Below are positions 9,592 through 19,864 of a stretch of 64,000 bases of DNA, piece after piece (the stretch's first letter is position 1; each line of letters opens with the position of its first letter). The position numbers and the translations under genes were made by a program. The stretch is from Pseudomonadota bacterium (GTDB lineage: Bacteria > Pseudomonadota > Alphaproteobacteria > Rhizobiales > Aestuariivirgaceae), in contig CAUJIO010000016.1 of the NCBI GenBank assembly GCA_963205315.1, positions 1-64,000 of the forward strand, given 5' to 3'. The notes beneath the pieces were generated by a model. That model ran no database searches. It worked only from the letters and a program-made list of their open reading frames with translations, and had not been told where the DNA came from.

Positions 9592-10065
9592 CTACATTCT
9601 GTTGCCGAGCATCGGACCGGTACTCGAGGCGCCGACGCCCCGGAACAGCTTCTTGAGGAAGCTGGTGTCTTCGCCGGCAACCAGTGTCTGGCGGGAATTG
9701 ACATCTATGATGCGGCCGTCCTCAAGACCATATTGCGCGAAGCTGGTGACCTGGTCCTGCTGGTTGAAGCGGATGGCGATGACCTCGCGGTTGGTCTCGT
9801 TCGGCGTCAGGAAGGCGCGGCTCTCGGTGACCGAGGTGATGTAGTAATAGCTGTCGCCCTGATACTTCACGGAAGCAGTGGTCGACGGCGAGCCAAGGAC
9901 GCCCTCGACTTCAAGTTTTGACATGCCGTTGGTGATCTGGTTGAAAGCGCCCGGCTTGGCGATATAGCCGCGATGCTCGATGGTAGGCGAGCAGGCCGCC
10001 ACAATCATCGCAATGCCGGCAACGGCGGCCAGCTTGCGGGTGAATTCGCCAGTCGTTTTCAACAT
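9592..10065 (-). CDS. bamE: Outer membrane assembly lipoprotein BamE
   Basis: A 157-aa lipoprotein of the SmpA/OmlA family, an accessory subunit of the BAM complex that inserts beta-barrels into the outer membrane. From the ATG at 10065 the first 24 residues form a lipoprotein signal ending IVAA-C (C25). The BamE core follows, with ITNGMSKLEVEGVLGSPS, the usual signature for this fold. An earlier in-frame ATG at 10095 has no better ribosome site and would put ten residues ahead of the signal. It is divergent from the bc1 chaperone gene, the usual rhizobial order at this locus. Confidence 0.92.
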   Translation of the reverse strand: MLKTTGEFTRKLAAVAGIAMIVAACSPTIEHRGYIAKPGAFNQITNGMSKLEVEGVLGSPSTTASVKYQGDSYYYITSVTESRAFLTPNETNREVIAIRFNQQDQVTSFAQYGLEDGRIIDVNSRQTLVAGEDTSFLKKLFRGVGASSTGPMLGNRM

Positions 10066-10140
10066 GCGCTGTAATCTGTGTCCTATTCTCGGCATATCAG
10101 TTTAAGAAACCATCAACCTTAATATCCTGTTACCGGCAAG

Positions 10141-10662
10141 ATGATGATCCTGAAACGGCTTTTTCAACGGCACCAGCCGCCCGAGCGACGCGTTTACGAA
10201 GCAATTGTGGCTGCTGCACGGCATCCCGCTCTCTACACCGGCATGGCCGTTGCCGACACGGTGGACGGCCGCTACGACATGATTTCGCTGCATGCCTTCC
10301 TCGTGCTGGACCGGCTGAAGGGAACCGAGCCGGCCTTCCGGCAGGCCCTGGTGGACGAATTTTTCCGCGACATGGACCGCTCCCTCCGGGAGATGGGAGT
10401 GAGCGACGTCGGCGTGGGCAAGAAGGTGCGCAAGATGGCCGAGGTTTTCTATGGCCGCGTGACGGCCTATGATCGGGCGCTGGAGGAGGGCCGCGAGCAA
10501 CTCGAAGCGGCCATCAATCGCAACGTGTTTCCCGACAGTCCAAACGCCGTGGCGGCATCGCGGCTGGCCACCTATATGCTTGACCAGCGCAGCCATCTTG
10601 CCGCCCAGCCCGCCGCGGCCCTTGCCGGAGGCATGCTGCAATTCAAGGAGCCCGTCCTGTGA
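10141..10662 (+). CDS. Ubiquinol-cytochrome c chaperone (CBP3 family)
   Basis: A 173-aa protein matching the CBP3/ubiquinol-cytochrome c chaperone family, helpers for assembling the bc1 respiratory complex. Recognisable segments are the start LKRLFQRHQPPERRVYEAIVAAAR, shown here as its leading motif RxVYEAIVAAAR, then DTVDGRYDMISLHAFLVL, and GVSDVGVGKKVRKMAEVFYGR. It overlaps the DUF177 gene by four bases (GTGA), so translation is probably coupled. The position before DUF177 and plsX is standard in Rhizobiales. Confidence 0.9.
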   Translation: MMILKRLFQRHQPPERRVYEAIVAAARHPALYTGMAVADTVDGRYDMISLHAFLVLDRLKGTEPAFRQALVDEFFRDMDRSLREMGVSDVGVGKKVRKMAEVFYGRVTAYDRALEEGREQLEAAINRNVFPDSPNAVAASRLATYMLDQRSHLAAQPAAALAGGMLQFKEPVL

Positions 10663-11171
10663 AACACAAGCGAACGCCAGAATTCTCGAGGCCCCTGCAG
10701 GCCGACCGGGTTCCGAAGCTCGGCAGCACTGAGAAGATCAAGGCCGACCCCGAGGAACTGATCTTGCTGGCCCGGCGCCTGAAGGTGCCGGTCATTCATG
10801 CCCTCTCCGCTGAAATCCGGGCGACGCCGTGGCGAGGCGGCGGACTGAAGCTCGAGGGGCATCTGACGGCCGATCTCGAACAGGTTTCGGTCATCAGCCT
10901 GGAAGCCTTCCGGGAAACGATATCGGTGCCGATCACGCGCTATTTCCTGCCGCCCGGCGTGCTCACCGAACACGAAGAGGACGATGACGCCGATCCGATT
11001 GAAAACGGCCGGGTCGATCTGGGCGAGGTGGCGGCAGAAGTCCTGGCGCTCGACCTCGAACCCTATCCGCGCAAACCCGGCGAAGCCTTCGCGGACCACA
11101 TCGAGGAGATGGACGCGCCAGTCGAGAAGGAATCGCCTTTTGCCATTCTGGCCAAGCGCCAGCCAGAATGA
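10659..11171 (+). CDS. DUF177 (YceD) family protein
   Basis: A 170-aa cytoplasmic protein of the YceD/DUF177 family, found in most bacteria next to rpmF or plsX and linked in some organisms to 23S rRNA metabolism. It has the family's central LEGHLTADLEQVSVISLE motif and an acidic C-terminal half; the usual CVR cysteine is not present in the segment LEQVSVISLEAF. It starts at a GTG overlapping the stop of the chaperone gene by four bases. About 130 bases separate it from plsX. Confidence 0.88.
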   Translation: MKHKRTPEFSRPLQADRVPKLGSTEKIKADPEELILLARRLKVPVIHALSAEIRATPWRGGGLKLEGHLTADLEQVSVISLEAFRETISVPITRYFLPPGVLTEHEEDDDADPIENGRVDLGEVAAEVLALDLEPYPRKPGEAFADHIEEMDAPVEKESPFAILAKRQPE

Positions 11172-11298
11172 CCAGGACTCAGCCTGGGCTTTTTGAAATG
11201 ACAATGCGCGGCCAATCTCCTATGGCTTCAAGGGGCACTGCCGGCGGCCGGACACGAGCCATCGGCCGGCGTGAGTGGGTTGCGATAACATATTGAAT

Positions 11299-12366
11299 AT
11301 GAAGAAACATCTGACAGTTGCGCTGGACGCGATGGGTGGCGACCTGGGGCCTGACATGGTGATTCCGGGAGCCGCGCTGTCGGCAATCCGGCATCCGAAC
11401 GTCAGGTTTCTGCTGGTTGGCGATCAAAGCCGCATCGCGCCGCTGCTGGAGCGCCACCCGCATTTGAAAGAACGGGCCGAGATCCGCCACAGCGATGTCT
11501 TTGTCACAATGGATGCCAAGCCGAGCCAAGCGCTGCGCCAGGGCCGCGGCAAGAGCAGCATGTGGCTGGCGATCGAGGCGGTCAGGTCCGGCGAGGCTGA
11601 TACCGCCGTGTCGGCCGGCAATACCGGAGCGCTCATGGCCATGGCGCGTTTTGTGCTGAAGACCATGCCCGGCATTTCAAGGCCAGCCATTGCGGCCATC
11701 TGGCCCACACTCCGCAGTGAAAGCGTGGTGTTGGACGTCGGTGCCACCATTGGCGCCGATGCGACGCAACTGGTCGAATTCGCCGTGATGGGTGAAGCCA
11801 TGGCGCGTTGTCTTTTCGGCCTCGAAAAGCCGACGGTGGGCTTGCTCAACGTGGGCGTCGAGGAGATCAAGGGCGTCGAGCAGGTGAAGGAGGCGGGCCG
11901 TATCCTGCGCGATGCCAGCCTGCCGCTCGAATACATCGGCTTTGTCGAGGGCGACGACATCGGAAAAGGTACGGCGGACGTGGTGGTGACCGAGGGGTTC
12001 ACCGGCAATATCGCCCTGAAAACGGCGGAAGGCACGGCCAAGCAACTGGCCAGCTATCTCAAGCAGTCGCTGATGCGCTCGTGGCTGTCGAAGCTCGGCG
12101 CATTGCTCGCCTCTGGCGCCTTTGCGGCCCTTCGCGACCGCATGGACCCGCGCAAACACAACGGCGGCGTCTTTCTCGGCCTCAACGGTGTCGTGGTGAA
12201 GAGCCACGGTGGCACCGATGCCCTGGGGTTTGCCACCGCCATCGACGTGGCGCTCGATATGGTCCGCAATGATCTCGTCAGCAAGATCAAGACCGACGTC
12301 GAAACCATGAACGCGCTGATCAAACCGGTCACGGCGCCAGACAAGCAACCGGAAATATCCTTATGA
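11299..12366 (+). CDS. plsX: Phosphate acyltransferase PlsX
   Basis: A 355-aa enzyme converting acyl-ACP to acyl-phosphate for membrane phospholipid synthesis. It begins [18 protein letters not shown], the invariant PlsX N-terminus, and contains [36 protein letters not shown] and [11 protein letters not shown]. The ATG at 11299 gives the conserved start; a GTG at 11275 would add eight residues, and neither has a strong ribosome site. It overlaps fabH by four bases (ATGA), a conserved fatty-acid operon arrangement. Confidence 0.97.
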   Translation: MKKHLTVALDAMGGDLGPDMVIPGAALSAIRHPNVRFLLVGDQSRIAPLLERHPHLKERAEIRHSDVFVTMDAKPSQALRQGRGKSSMWLAIEAVRSGEADTAVSAGNTGALMAMARFVLKTMPGISRPAIAAIWPTLRSESVVLDVGATIGADATQLVEFAVMGEAMARCLFGLEKPTVGLLNVGVEEIKGVEQVKEAGRILRDASLPLEYIGFVEGDDIGKGTADVVVTEGFTGNIALKTAEGTAKQLASYLKQSLMRSWLSKLGALLASGAFAALRDRMDPRKHNGGVFLGLNGVVVKSHGGTDALGFATAIDVALDMVRNDLVSKIKTDVETMNALIKPVTAPDKQPEISL

Positions 12367-13355
12367 ATGAAGCCGCAAAACTGGTCCGGAGATCCGTCAT
12401 CAAGGGCTCCGGATCGGCACTGCCCGCCCGCATCATGACCAATGCCGACATGAGCAAGGTGGTGGACACCAGTGACGAATGGATCGTCGAGCGCACCGGC
12501 ATCAAGGCTCGCCATATCGCCAACGACAGCGAGACGACGCGCACGCTGGGCACCGAAGCGGCGCGCCGTGCGCTGAAGCATGCCGGGCTTGGCGCGGATG
12601 CCGTCGATCTGATCATCGTTGCCACCTCGACACCCGACCAGACCTTTCCGGCCACCGCAACGCTGGTCCAGGCCGACCTCGGCATCACCAGGGGTGCTGC
12701 CTTCGATGTTCAGGCCGTGTGTTCGGGCTTCGTCTATGGTCTGAGTGTGGCGGACGCCATGATCAAGAGCGGTCAGGCGCAATGCGTGCTGGTCATCGGC
12801 TCGGAGACCTTTTCGCGCATTCTCGACTGGACCGACCGCACCACCTGCGTGCTGTTCGGTGATGGCGCAGGAGCCGTGGTGCTGCAGGCGGAAATGGTGC
12901 CCGATTCGCCCGCCAGCCCTGGCATCATGGTCACCCGCATCCGGTCCGACGGCCGCTATCACGACAAGCTTTATGTCGACGGTGGCCCGTCCACCACCAA
13001 GACGGTGGGCCATTTGCGCATGGAAGGCCGCGAGGTTTTCAAACATGCCGTCGTCAACATTGCGTCTGTCATGGACGAGGCCATGGCGGAGGCCAGGATC
13101 ACGGCTGCCGATGTCGACTGGTTCGTGCCGCACCAGGCAAACCGCCGGATTCTCGAGGGAACGGCGCGTAAACTGGGCATCCGGGAGGACCGCATCGTCA
13201 TGACGCTCGACCGCCACGGCAACACGTCGGCCGCCTCGATCCCGCTGGCTTTTGATGCCGCGATCCAGGATGGACGCATCCACAAGGGCGATCTTGTGCT
13301 GTTCGAAGCCATGGGCGGCGGCTTCACCTGGGGGGCGGTTCTGGCCCGCTATTGA
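12363..13355 (+). CDS. fabH: 3-oxoacyl-ACP synthase III FabH
   Basis: A 330-aa ketoacyl synthase that starts fatty acid synthesis by condensing acetyl-CoA with malonyl-ACP. The catalytic triad is visible: C120 in QAVCSGF, H257 in VPHQANRR, and N287 in HGNTSAAS. The phosphopantetheine-binding region [11 protein letters not shown] is present at 38-48. It is translationally coupled to plsX by an ATGA overlap and followed about 90 bases later by ihfA. Confidence 0.97.
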   Translation: MNEAAKLVRRSVIKGSGSALPARIMTNADMSKVVDTSDEWIVERTGIKARHIANDSETTRTLGTEAARRALKHAGLGADAVDLIIVATSTPDQTFPATATLVQADLGITRGAAFDVQAVCSGFVYGLSVADAMIKSGQAQCVLVIGSETFSRILDWTDRTTCVLFGDGAGAVVLQAEMVPDSPASPGIMVTRIRSDGRYHDKLYVDGGPSTTKTVGHLRMEGREVFKHAVVNIASVMDEAMAEARITAADVDWFVPHQANRRILEGTARKLGIREDRIVMTLDRHGNTSAASIPLAFDAAIQDGRIHKGDLVLFEAMGGGFTWGAVLARY

Positions 13356-13447
13356 GGCTTCTGCTGTAAGCCATTGAGTTCGCAATATTTTGGTTGACCG
13401 CACCGGCGTTGCGACTTAGTTTTAACGATATTGCAAGGGGCAGAGGA

Positions 13448-13762
13448 ATGGCTGGCAAGACGCTTACCCGCGCCGATCTCAGTGAGGCGGTCCATCGGCA
13501 AATCGGACTGTCGCGCAGCGAATCGGCTGATCTTGTCAAAACCATGCTCGACATGATGTCGGATCATCTGGTCGAAGGTGAAACGGTCAAGCTGTCGTCA
13601 TTCGGTACGTTCATGGTCCGCGCCAAGAATGGCCGCGTCGGGCGCAATCCGAAAACCGGAGAAGAGGTTCCGATCACGCCGCGCCGCGTTCTCGTATTCC
13701 GCCCGAGTCAGGTGATGAAGAATGTCATCAATGGCCTCGAGGCCGGCACAGACGAGGATTGA
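13448..13762 (+). CDS. ihfA: Integration host factor subunit alpha
   Basis: A 104-aa DNA-bending protein of the HU/IHF family, the alpha subunit of the IHF heterodimer. It starts [15 protein letters not shown] after an AGAGGA ribosome site; an open extension upstream (from 13394) is not family-like. Diagnostic segments are [22 protein letters not shown], of which FGTF and GRNPKTGEE form the beta-ribbon arms, and [13 protein letters not shown]. The fabH-ihfA-merR order matches other Alphaproteobacteria. Confidence 0.96.
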   Translation: MAGKTLTRADLSEAVHRQIGLSRSESADLVKTMLDMMSDHLVEGETVKLSSFGTFMVRAKNGRVGRNPKTGEEVPITPRRVLVFRPSQVMKNVINGLEAGTDED

Positions 13763-13797
13763 CGTTCTGAACGACGCTGCCTGGAGAGGGGTGAATC

Positions 13798-14307
13798 ATG
13801 GTTGAGAAGTCCCCCGACGCCTTCCGGACGATCAGTGAAGCCGCTGAGGAACTGGACGTGCCGCAGCACGTGCTGCGCTTCTGGGAAACCCGTTTCACCC
13901 AAATCAAGCCGATGAAGCGGGCCGGTGGGCGCCGATATTACCGCCCGGCCGACGTGGAGCTGCTGAAGGGCATTCGCAGCCTGCTCTACAAGGAAGGCTA
14001 CACCATTCGCGGCGTGCAGCAGATCCTCAAGGAGGATGGCGCCGCCTATGTCTCAGGCGTCGGCCGCGGCGAAATCGCACCCCGCAAGCGCGACGGCGAA
14101 ATGGCCTCGGCCCCGCCGCCAGGCACGGCCAAGGCGGCGCCGCGCGTTGGCAAGACAGCGGCAAAGGCAGTGCCAGTTCCGCCTGCGCTCGCCGAATCCG
14201 TCAAGGTGGTGAACCGGCTGTCTGACACGCATGCCGACATGCTGCGGTCGGCCCTGAAGGATCTTGGCGAGGCCCGCAAGATCCTCGATCCCGCCCAGTC
14301 GCGTTGA
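13798..14307 (+). CDS. MerR family transcriptional regulator
   Basis: A 169-aa regulator. Residues about 8-75 hold the MerR winged helix-turn-helix: [20 protein letters not shown], then WETRF and [14 protein letters not shown]. The C-terminal half is Ala/Pro/Lys-rich and low complexity, ending in a short helix ([15 protein letters not shown]). No metal-binding cysteines are visible, so it is not a classical metal sensor. Genes of this type regularly follow ihfA in alphaproteobacteria; the target is unknown. Confidence 0.9.
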   Translation: MVEKSPDAFRTISEAAEELDVPQHVLRFWETRFTQIKPMKRAGGRRYYRPADVELLKGIRSLLYKEGYTIRGVQQILKEDGAAYVSGVGRGEIAPRKRDGEMASAPPPGTAKAAPRVGKTAAKAVPVPPALAESVKVVNRLSDTHADMLRSALKDLGEARKILDPAQSR

Positions 14308-14402
14308 TCTTCACCGCTCTCAACCAAGAATAAAGGCGGTTGTGATAGCACCCGTCTGCGGTGAGGCAGGTCTTGCCGTTTTGGGCGAGGTTCGGCCGGC
14401 AC

Positions 14403-15707
14403 ATGTCACTTTGGCGGATGATCCTGACGGCCATCAATCTCGTCGGCGTCCGCTTCGGCGGCGCGGCGATGGGGCTGGTGTGCCAGATCCTGCTGGCCCG
14501 GCTCATGCCGCAGGAGGACGTCGGCGTCGTGCTGATGGGCATGAGTGCGGCTGCGATCCTCAGCCTGATGATGACCGCCGGCTATCCCTCGCTCACCATG
14601 ACCATTCTGCCGCGCTATTATGCGCTCGGCCGCGACCGTCTGGTCAAGGCTTTCCACCGCGCCGTCTGGCATGATTCACTAATTGTCAGCGCCGCACTCT
14701 TCGTCATCGGCGCGGCAGCCTGGCTCTGGGCTCCGCTGGATCAGGGGTTCAGGAGCGCCCTGCTGTTTGGCGGACTGATGGCCCCGGCATCGTCGCTGAT
14801 CCGGATCACCAGTTCGGTGGCCAATTCGCGCCGCCGTTTTCCGCTGTCCTACGTCCCCGATTTCATTTTCCGGCCCGGCCTGCTGCTGGCCTTTCTCGTC
14901 GCCATGTGGGCGCTTGGCATTGCGCCCGCCTTTGCTAGTGTGATGTGGGTAGTCATCGCCATCACCTGGATGGTGGCGCTGGGACAGGCGTTTGCACTTG
15001 GCTCCGGGGTCCTGCCGGACAGCCTGAAGGCGGGCAGGCATGATCTGGCGCCGGTGTTGCGCCACCGGGCTGCTGCCATGGTGCTCATTGCCGCCGTCGC
15101 CATGTCCTTTGCCGATATCGTGACGCTCATCGGCGGCATCTTCCTGCCGCCGCCTGACGTCGCCCAACTCGGCATCGCCATCCGGCTTGCGGCACTGGCA
15201 GGCTTCGTCACCCAGGTGACGCAGAACTTCGTGCTTCCGGATCTCTCCGCCGCCGTCGTCAAAGGTAACCGGGGCGCCGCGCAATCGCTGATTCTCCGCA
15301 TCAATGTCATCGCTATCTCAGCGATCGCCGTTTGCGTGCTCGTCTCGGCACTTTTCGGTCCGCTCATCCTGAGCATTTTTGGCGCGCAATATGCGGGTGC
15401 ACATTGGCCGCTGGTGCTCTTCATGTTGAGCCAGCTGTTCCGGGCCGCAGGCGGCATGAACCAGCATCTGCTGTCGCTCGACGGTTTTCAGACCCGCAGC
15501 GTCAACGCCTGCATCTTCTCCGTCATGCTGCTGGTGGTAGCTGCCATGCTTCTGACGCCGGCCCTCGGCCTGTTCGGCATGGCGGTTGCCGTGGTCCTTG
15601 CCGAAGCCTCGTGGGCGGGGATCCTCGGGCTGCAGGCACAGCGTTATTCCGGCTATCGCGGCGACATCTTCGCCGCCATCCGCTTTCACCGCGCCCGCAC
15701 CGAATAG
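14403..15707 (+). CDS. Polysaccharide flippase (Wzx-like, MATE/MOP superfamily)
   Basis: A 434-aa integral membrane protein with about 12 hydrophobic segments, matching the oligosaccharide flippase/polysaccharide biosynthesis family that moves lipid-linked repeat units across the cytoplasmic membrane. N-terminal motifs are INLVGVRFGGAAMGLVCQI and ARLMPQEDVG, both common in Wzx proteins. The ATG at 14403 begins directly at the first membrane segment; a GTG at 14361 would add 14 residues. It is separated by tRNA-Pro from the exopolysaccharide genes that follow on the opposite strand and probably belongs to the same pathway. Confidence 0.85.
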   Translation: MSLWRMILTAINLVGVRFGGAAMGLVCQILLARLMPQEDVGVVLMGMSAAAILSLMMTAGYPSLTMTILPRYYALGRDRLVKAFHRAVWHDSLIVSAALFVIGAAAWLWAPLDQGFRSALLFGGLMAPASSLIRITSSVANSRRRFPLSYVPDFIFRPGLLLAFLVAMWALGIAPAFASVMWVVIAITWMVALGQAFALGSGVLPDSLKAGRHDLAPVLRHRAAAMVLIAAVAMSFADIVTLIGGIFLPPPDVAQLGIAIRLAALAGFVTQVTQNFVLPDLSAAVVKGNRGAAQSLILRINVIAISAIAVCVLVSALFGPLILSIFGAQYAGAHWPLVLFMLSQLFRAAGGMNQHLLSLDGFQTRSVNACIFSVMLLVVAAMLLTPALGLFGMAVAVVLAEASWAGILGLQAQRYSGYRGDIFAAIRFHRARTE

Positions 15708-15751
15708 GTCTTCCGCATCCCGCAGATCGATGCTAGATGCTGCGCCCAAGT

Positions 15752-15828
15752 CGGAGCGTAGCGCAGCCCGGTAGCGCACTATTCTGGGGGGATAGGGGTC
15801 GCTGGTTCGAATCCAGTCGCTCCGACCA
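15752..15828 (+). tRNA. tRNA-Pro(GGG)
   Basis: A 77-nt cloverleaf with encoded CCA. The acceptor CGGAGCG pairs perfectly with CGCTCCG; the D arm is GCGC/GCGC; the anticodon stem CTATT/GATAG holds the loop CTGGGGG, anticodon GGG; the T arm GCTGG/CCAGT encloses TTCGAAT. The discriminator is A followed by CCA at 15826-15828. The exopolysaccharide polymerase gene ends three bases later on the other strand. Confidence 0.97.
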
Positions 15829-15830
15829 TT

Positions 15831-17084
15831 CTATCTCCCGGCTTGCTCCACACTGTGGCGGGCAAGATAGTTCGCCGACGCGGCATAGAGCCCCCAGGTC
15901 AATCCCAGCATCCAGTAGAAGTGACGCCAGTGATCGGTGTCGATCTGCACGCCTTGCATTGCCGTGCAGAAGAATGTGACGAACAGCACGATCGATGCGC
16001 CTTGCCAGGGCGTGCGCATCAGCAACCCCTTGAAGCCGACAATCAGCGTGCTGATGATCAGCAGCATGTAGGTGATGCCGCCGAGCCAGCCATAGGATCC
16101 AAAGGCATTGATATAGACGTTGTGCGGATCGAGCCCGAAGATCTTGCCGAATTCGCGCGGCCCAAACCCGAACGGGCGCTCGAGGAGCATGGGAATGGAG
16201 TTCATCTGGTTGCCGAAGCGGCCGAACTCGCCCGAGTCATAGTCCTTGGCGAGTGTGGCGCGATCCGCGAAGGCGGCTTTCACCGTGTCGATGCTGAGCA
16301 GTCCGGCCAGCATGACCGCCATCAGGATGAGGCCGCCGATGGCGAGCAGGAGGATGCGGGTGCGCAGTTGCGGCGAGGGCGTCAGCGTGAAGGTGAAGAT
16401 GACCATCAACATCACGGAACCGGCGAAATTCACCCAGGCACCGCGCGAGAAGGCAAGGAACAGGCAGGCGACGACAAGACCGAGACCGGCATAGCGCAGC
16501 CATTGCCATTTCTTCGTGCCGAGCATCACATCCTGCGTCATCAGCACGGCGGGGAGGATCAGGTACGTCGACAACACGTTGGGATCCTTGAACGTCCCTT
16601 GCGCGCGGAAGATCGGCGACAGATAGGAGCCGGTGCCGCCGATGTTGAAATAGCCCACGAGTCCGATCACCGAGGCGATGACCGCGCCGATGATATAGCC
16701 GTTCTTGAACACCGCGAAGCGCCGCTCGGTATCGGTGATCATATAGAAGGACAGGAACACGGCGGAGACCGCCATATAGACCGAGGTGATGACGAACATC
16801 GCCGTCTTCGGTTCGTCCTGCACTTGCAGGTAACTCATGAACCCGCCGAGATTATAAAGGATGAGGTAGATGATCATCGGCGCCACGATGACGGTGACGT
16901 TGAGCCCGCCCGCCAGATAGAACAGCAGGGCGATGGCGAACATCAGGTCGCAGGGCGCCGGTTCGAAGCGCACGAAGAATGACGTCATCATCATCGCCCA
17001 GACGGCAACCGCCTGCACGCTGGTGAGCGGCAGGCTGGTCAGTCCGGATCGATGTGCGGGGCGTGGCGCGTAGTCTGCCGTCAA
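15831..17084 (-). CDS. O-antigen ligase/polymerase family membrane protein (Wzy-like)
   Basis: A membrane protein of about 417 residues with 10-12 hydrophobic segments and the Wzy_C/O-antigen ligase signature: an SRGAW motif after a hydrophobic segment, a large periplasmic loop with RPFGFGPREFG, then DPHNVYINAFGSYGWLGG. It probably polymerises or ligates repeat units in the periplasm. I chose the TTG at 17084: it overlaps the stop of the priming transferase gene (TTGA) and has GGCGGAG upstream. A GTG at 17126 is possible but would overlap that gene by 46 bases and lacks a ribosome site. Confidence 0.85.
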   Translation of the reverse strand: MTADYAPRPAHRSGLTSLPLTSVQAVAVWAMMMTSFFVRFEPAPCDLMFAIALLFYLAGGLNVTVIVAPMIIYLILYNLGGFMSYLQVQDEPKTAMFVITSVYMAVSAVFLSFYMITDTERRFAVFKNGYIIGAVIASVIGLVGYFNIGGTGSYLSPIFRAQGTFKDPNVLSTYLILPAVLMTQDVMLGTKKWQWLRYAGLGLVVACLFLAFSRGAWVNFAGSVMLMVIFTFTLTPSPQLRTRILLLAIGGLILMAVMLAGLLSIDTVKAAFADRATLAKDYDSGEFGRFGNQMNSIPMLLERPFGFGPREFGKIFGLDPHNVYINAFGSYGWLGGITYMLLIISTLIVGFKGLLMRTPWQGASIVLFVTFFCTAMQGVQIDTDHWRHFYWMLGLTWGLYAASANYLARHSVEQAGR

Positions 17085-18619
17085 TATGCGTTCTCCGCCT
17101 TGAGCAATGCGAATGGCGTGCGCCACAGGATGTAGAGATCAAGCGGCAGCGACCAGTTCTCGATGTAGAAGAGATCGTGCTCGACGCGGCGCTGCAGCTT
17201 TTCGGTGGTGTCGGTTTCGCCGCGCCATCCATTGATCTGCGCCCAGCCGGTGATGCCGGGCTTCACCTTGTGGCGGGCGAAGTAGCCATCGACCACATCA
17301 TTGTAGAGCTGGTCGGCGGCCTTGGCCTTGGTCGGATGCGGACGCGGGCCGACGAGCGAGAGATCGCCCAGCAGCACGTTGAAGAGTTGCGGCAGTTCAT
17401 CGAGGCTGGTCTTGCGGATGAAACGGCCGACACGGGTCACGCGCGGATCATCCTTGGTGACGAGCTTCGAGGCATCGATGTCACGCATCTCGTGATACAT
17501 GGAGCGGAACTTGTAGACGCCAATGAGTTCGTTGTTGAAGCCGAAGCGGTTCTGCTTGAACAGGATCGGTCCCTTGCTGTCGAGGCGGACGGCAATGGCA
17601 ACAGCGAGCATCAGCGGCGACAGGAGGATCAGCGCGATGGCGGCGATAACCTTGTCCTCGATGTCCTTCAGGATGCGACCCCAGTCGCCCAGCGGCTTGT
17701 CGAAGACATCGAGGAACGGCACGTTGCCGATGTAGGAATAGGCACGCGGGCGATAGTGGAACTTCTGCGAATAGGCGCTGAGGCGGATATCGACCGGCAG
17801 CACCCAGAGCCGCTTGAGGATTTGCAGCAGGCGGTCTTCAGCACTGAGCGGCAGTGTCACCAACAGCATGTCGATACGGGCCTGGCGCACGAAGTCGATG
17901 AGTTCGGCGACATTGCCGAGCTTCGGCAAAGCGCCCACGGTGAGTGGCGAGCGTATGTCGTCGCGGTCATCGAAGATGCCGACGACATTGATGTCGGACG
18001 TCTCGGAACTGCCAAGCGCCGCCAGCAGGTCGGCGGCCGGGGCGCCGCCACCAACCAGCACCGCATGGCGAGAGAGCTGGCCATTGCGATTCCAGCTGCG
18101 GCACAGCTGCGCCGTGACGATGCGTGCCACGATGATGAGTGACAAGCCGGTCAGATACCAGCTGGCAAGCCAGAAGCGCGAATAGGACTCACCCGACTTG
18201 AGCAGGAAGACCGCCACCGCCATGGCGGCGAACAGCACGGTCCATATCGAGGCGAGACGGGCAATCTGCTCCACCGGCCGCAGCAGCGACTGGATCGAGT
18301 AATGCCCGAACGCGTGGGCGACGAAGGGGAACAGCACGCCCGCACCGATGATCATCGGCACATAGAAGAGCGTCATGACGAGATCTTCGTAGCCCGGATT
18401 GAAATGCGCCAGCGCGAAGCCGGCCAGCATGATCAGCAGACCTTCGACCGCACGGGCCGACGATGACAGCACCTTGGCGGAAACCAGCGGCGCGTCGCTG
18501 AGCCGGTTGAGCGTCTCTGTCCGCGTCTCGGACTGCGGCTTGATCGCGGCGCCTGCGGTGATCCGTTCAAGAGCTTCAGCGGTGACGGTGGTGAATTTCT
18601 GGCCGGGTTGAGCGCGCAT
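17081..18619 (-). CDS. Undecaprenyl-phosphate glycosylphosphotransferase (exopolysaccharide priming)
   Basis: A 512-aa PHPT-family enzyme that loads the first sugar phosphate onto undecaprenyl phosphate. The N-terminal half has four to five membrane segments followed by a Rossmann-like domain ([17 protein letters not shown]). The C-terminal bacterial sugar transferase domain (PF02397) is complete: [21 protein letters not shown], of which KFRSM is diagnostic, [25 protein letters not shown], and [17 protein letters not shown]. The ATG at 18619 gives a natural cytoplasmic start. It resembles WcaJ-type glucose-1-phosphate transferases, though the sugar cannot be fixed from sequence. It is followed by the Wzy-like gene with overlapping stop/start. 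Confidence 0.92.
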   Translation of the reverse strand: MRAQPGQKFTTVTAEALERITAGAAIKPQSETRTETLNRLSDAPLVSAKVLSSSARAVEGLLIMLAGFALAHFNPGYEDLVMTLFYVPMIIGAGVLFPFVAHAFGHYSIQSLLRPVEQIARLASIWTVLFAAMAVAVFLLKSGESYSRFWLASWYLTGLSLIIVARIVTAQLCRSWNRNGQLSRHAVLVGGGAPAADLLAALGSSETSDINVVGIFDDRDDIRSPLTVGALPKLGNVAELIDFVRQARIDMLLVTLPLSAEDRLLQILKRLWVLPVDIRLSAYSQKFHYRPRAYSYIGNVPFLDVFDKPLGDWGRILKDIEDKVIAAIALILLSPLMLAVAIAVRLDSKGPILFKQNRFGFNNELIGVYKFRSMYHEMRDIDASKLVTKDDPRVTRVGRFIRKTSLDELPQLFNVLLGDLSLVGPRPHPTKAKAADQLYNDVVDGYFARHKVKPGITGWAQINGWRGETDTTEKLQRRVEHDLFYIENWSLPLDLYILWRTPFALLKAENAY

Positions 18620-18762
18620 TGCTGTGTTGTTCCGCGATGGGACGTTGGTTCTGATGTGTCCACAATCATGAGCAAGCGGCACGCCCATCGGTCAGAGTAG
18701 GTCTACGATTAGAGCGTGAAGGTAAATGACTGGTAAATGCCCTGCACCAGCATGGCAAGAGT

Positions 18763-19854
18763 TTAACGCAACCTGTTATAAAGATTGAGAATCGCGACGA
18801 CCATCCTGTCGGCTGAAAAATCGCGCTGCAGCCGCGACCGGGTGCCGGCCGCCGAGGCTGCAACCGTTTCGGGCGCGGCGAGTGCAGCCGACAGCCGAGC
18901 AGCAAGCGCCGATACGTCCTCTGGTGGCACAAGATTGTCCTGGGAGAGAACCTCAGGAATGCCCCCGACATTGCTGGCGATGAGCGGCACGCCCGCCGCA
19001 CAAGCCTCCAGCACCACATAGGGAAAGCTTTCGGCCCGCGATGGCATCACCAAGATGCGGCCGCGCTTGAACGCCTCGCGCGCTGCCATGCGGCCGGGGA
19101 ATATGACCTTGTCTGCGAGGCCAAGTCTCTGCGCCTGTGCCTTGAATTGATCGAGATCCGGACCATCGCCGACCAGGCAGGCCGTCACGTGGCGGGTGGT
19201 GTTGAGGCGGGCCAACGCATCGAGCAATGTATCGACGCCTTTCAGCACTCGCATGTCGCCAAGGAAAAGAATGTCCGCAGCTTGCGGACCCGGTGTTGCG
19301 GGCTCGAACTCTTCTGGCCACAAACCATTGTGGATCACGGCGTGAGGCTTGGAACCCAGGCCGATCTTCTGTGCAAAGGCGGATTTTTCATAGTCGCAGA
19401 CAAAGTGAATGCCGGTGCCGATGGCGGCCAGTGCCTTCTCGGCAGACAGAAACACTGCACCAGCGGGCGAGCCCCACGCATAATGCAGGCTGCCGCCATG
19501 CGGTGTGTAGACCGATGGAACGCGCAACATGCGCGCGGCGATGCGCCCATAGAGTCCGCCCTTGGCGCCGTGACAGTGAATGATGTCAGGCTTGAGTGCG
19601 GCTGCGTGGGAGCGTGTCTGGCTGGTGCCCGAAACGTCTCCCATGCCGGGCAGGCGCGAGATCGGAATGCGCTTGATGCCCAGTGAACAATAGGGTGAGG
19701 CACTGTCGAGCAGTTTCACGGCAGTCTCGCCGCCGGTGGTGGAATCGCACAGGATGCCGACTTCATGGCCAAGCGCTGCCTGGCCGCGCGCTACATCGCG
19801 AACATGGCGGAAGAGGCCGCCGACAGGCGTGCGGAAGACATGAAGGATGCGCAT
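18763..19854 (-). CDS. Glycosyltransferase family 4
   Basis: A 363-aa GT-B fold transferase. The N-terminal acceptor domain begins MRILHVFRTPVGGLFRHVRD, with the GGLxxHV loop typical of GT4. The C-terminal nucleotide-sugar domain has LFLGDMRVLKGVDTLLDA, the FPGRMAAREAF segment, and the E-x7-E motif in AESFPYVVLEA followed by GVPLIASNVGG. It adds one sugar to the growing lipid-linked unit; donor and acceptor are unknown. It lies 10 bases after the Wza gene and 143 bases before the priming transferase, on the same strand. Confidence 0.92.
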   Translation of the reverse strand: MRILHVFRTPVGGLFRHVRDVARGQAALGHEVGILCDSTTGGETAVKLLDSASPYCSLGIKRIPISRLPGMGDVSGTSQTRSHAAALKPDIIHCHGAKGGLYGRIAARMLRVPSVYTPHGGSLHYAWGSPAGAVFLSAEKALAAIGTGIHFVCDYEKSAFAQKIGLGSKPHAVIHNGLWPEEFEPATPGPQAADILFLGDMRVLKGVDTLLDALARLNTTRHVTACLVGDGPDLDQFKAQAQRLGLADKVIFPGRMAAREAFKRGRILVMPSRAESFPYVVLEACAAGVPLIASNVGGIPEVLSQDNLVPPEDVSALAARLSAALAAPETVAASAAGTRSRLQRDFSADRMVVAILNLYNRLR

Positions 19855-19864
19855 GGCCGCTCGC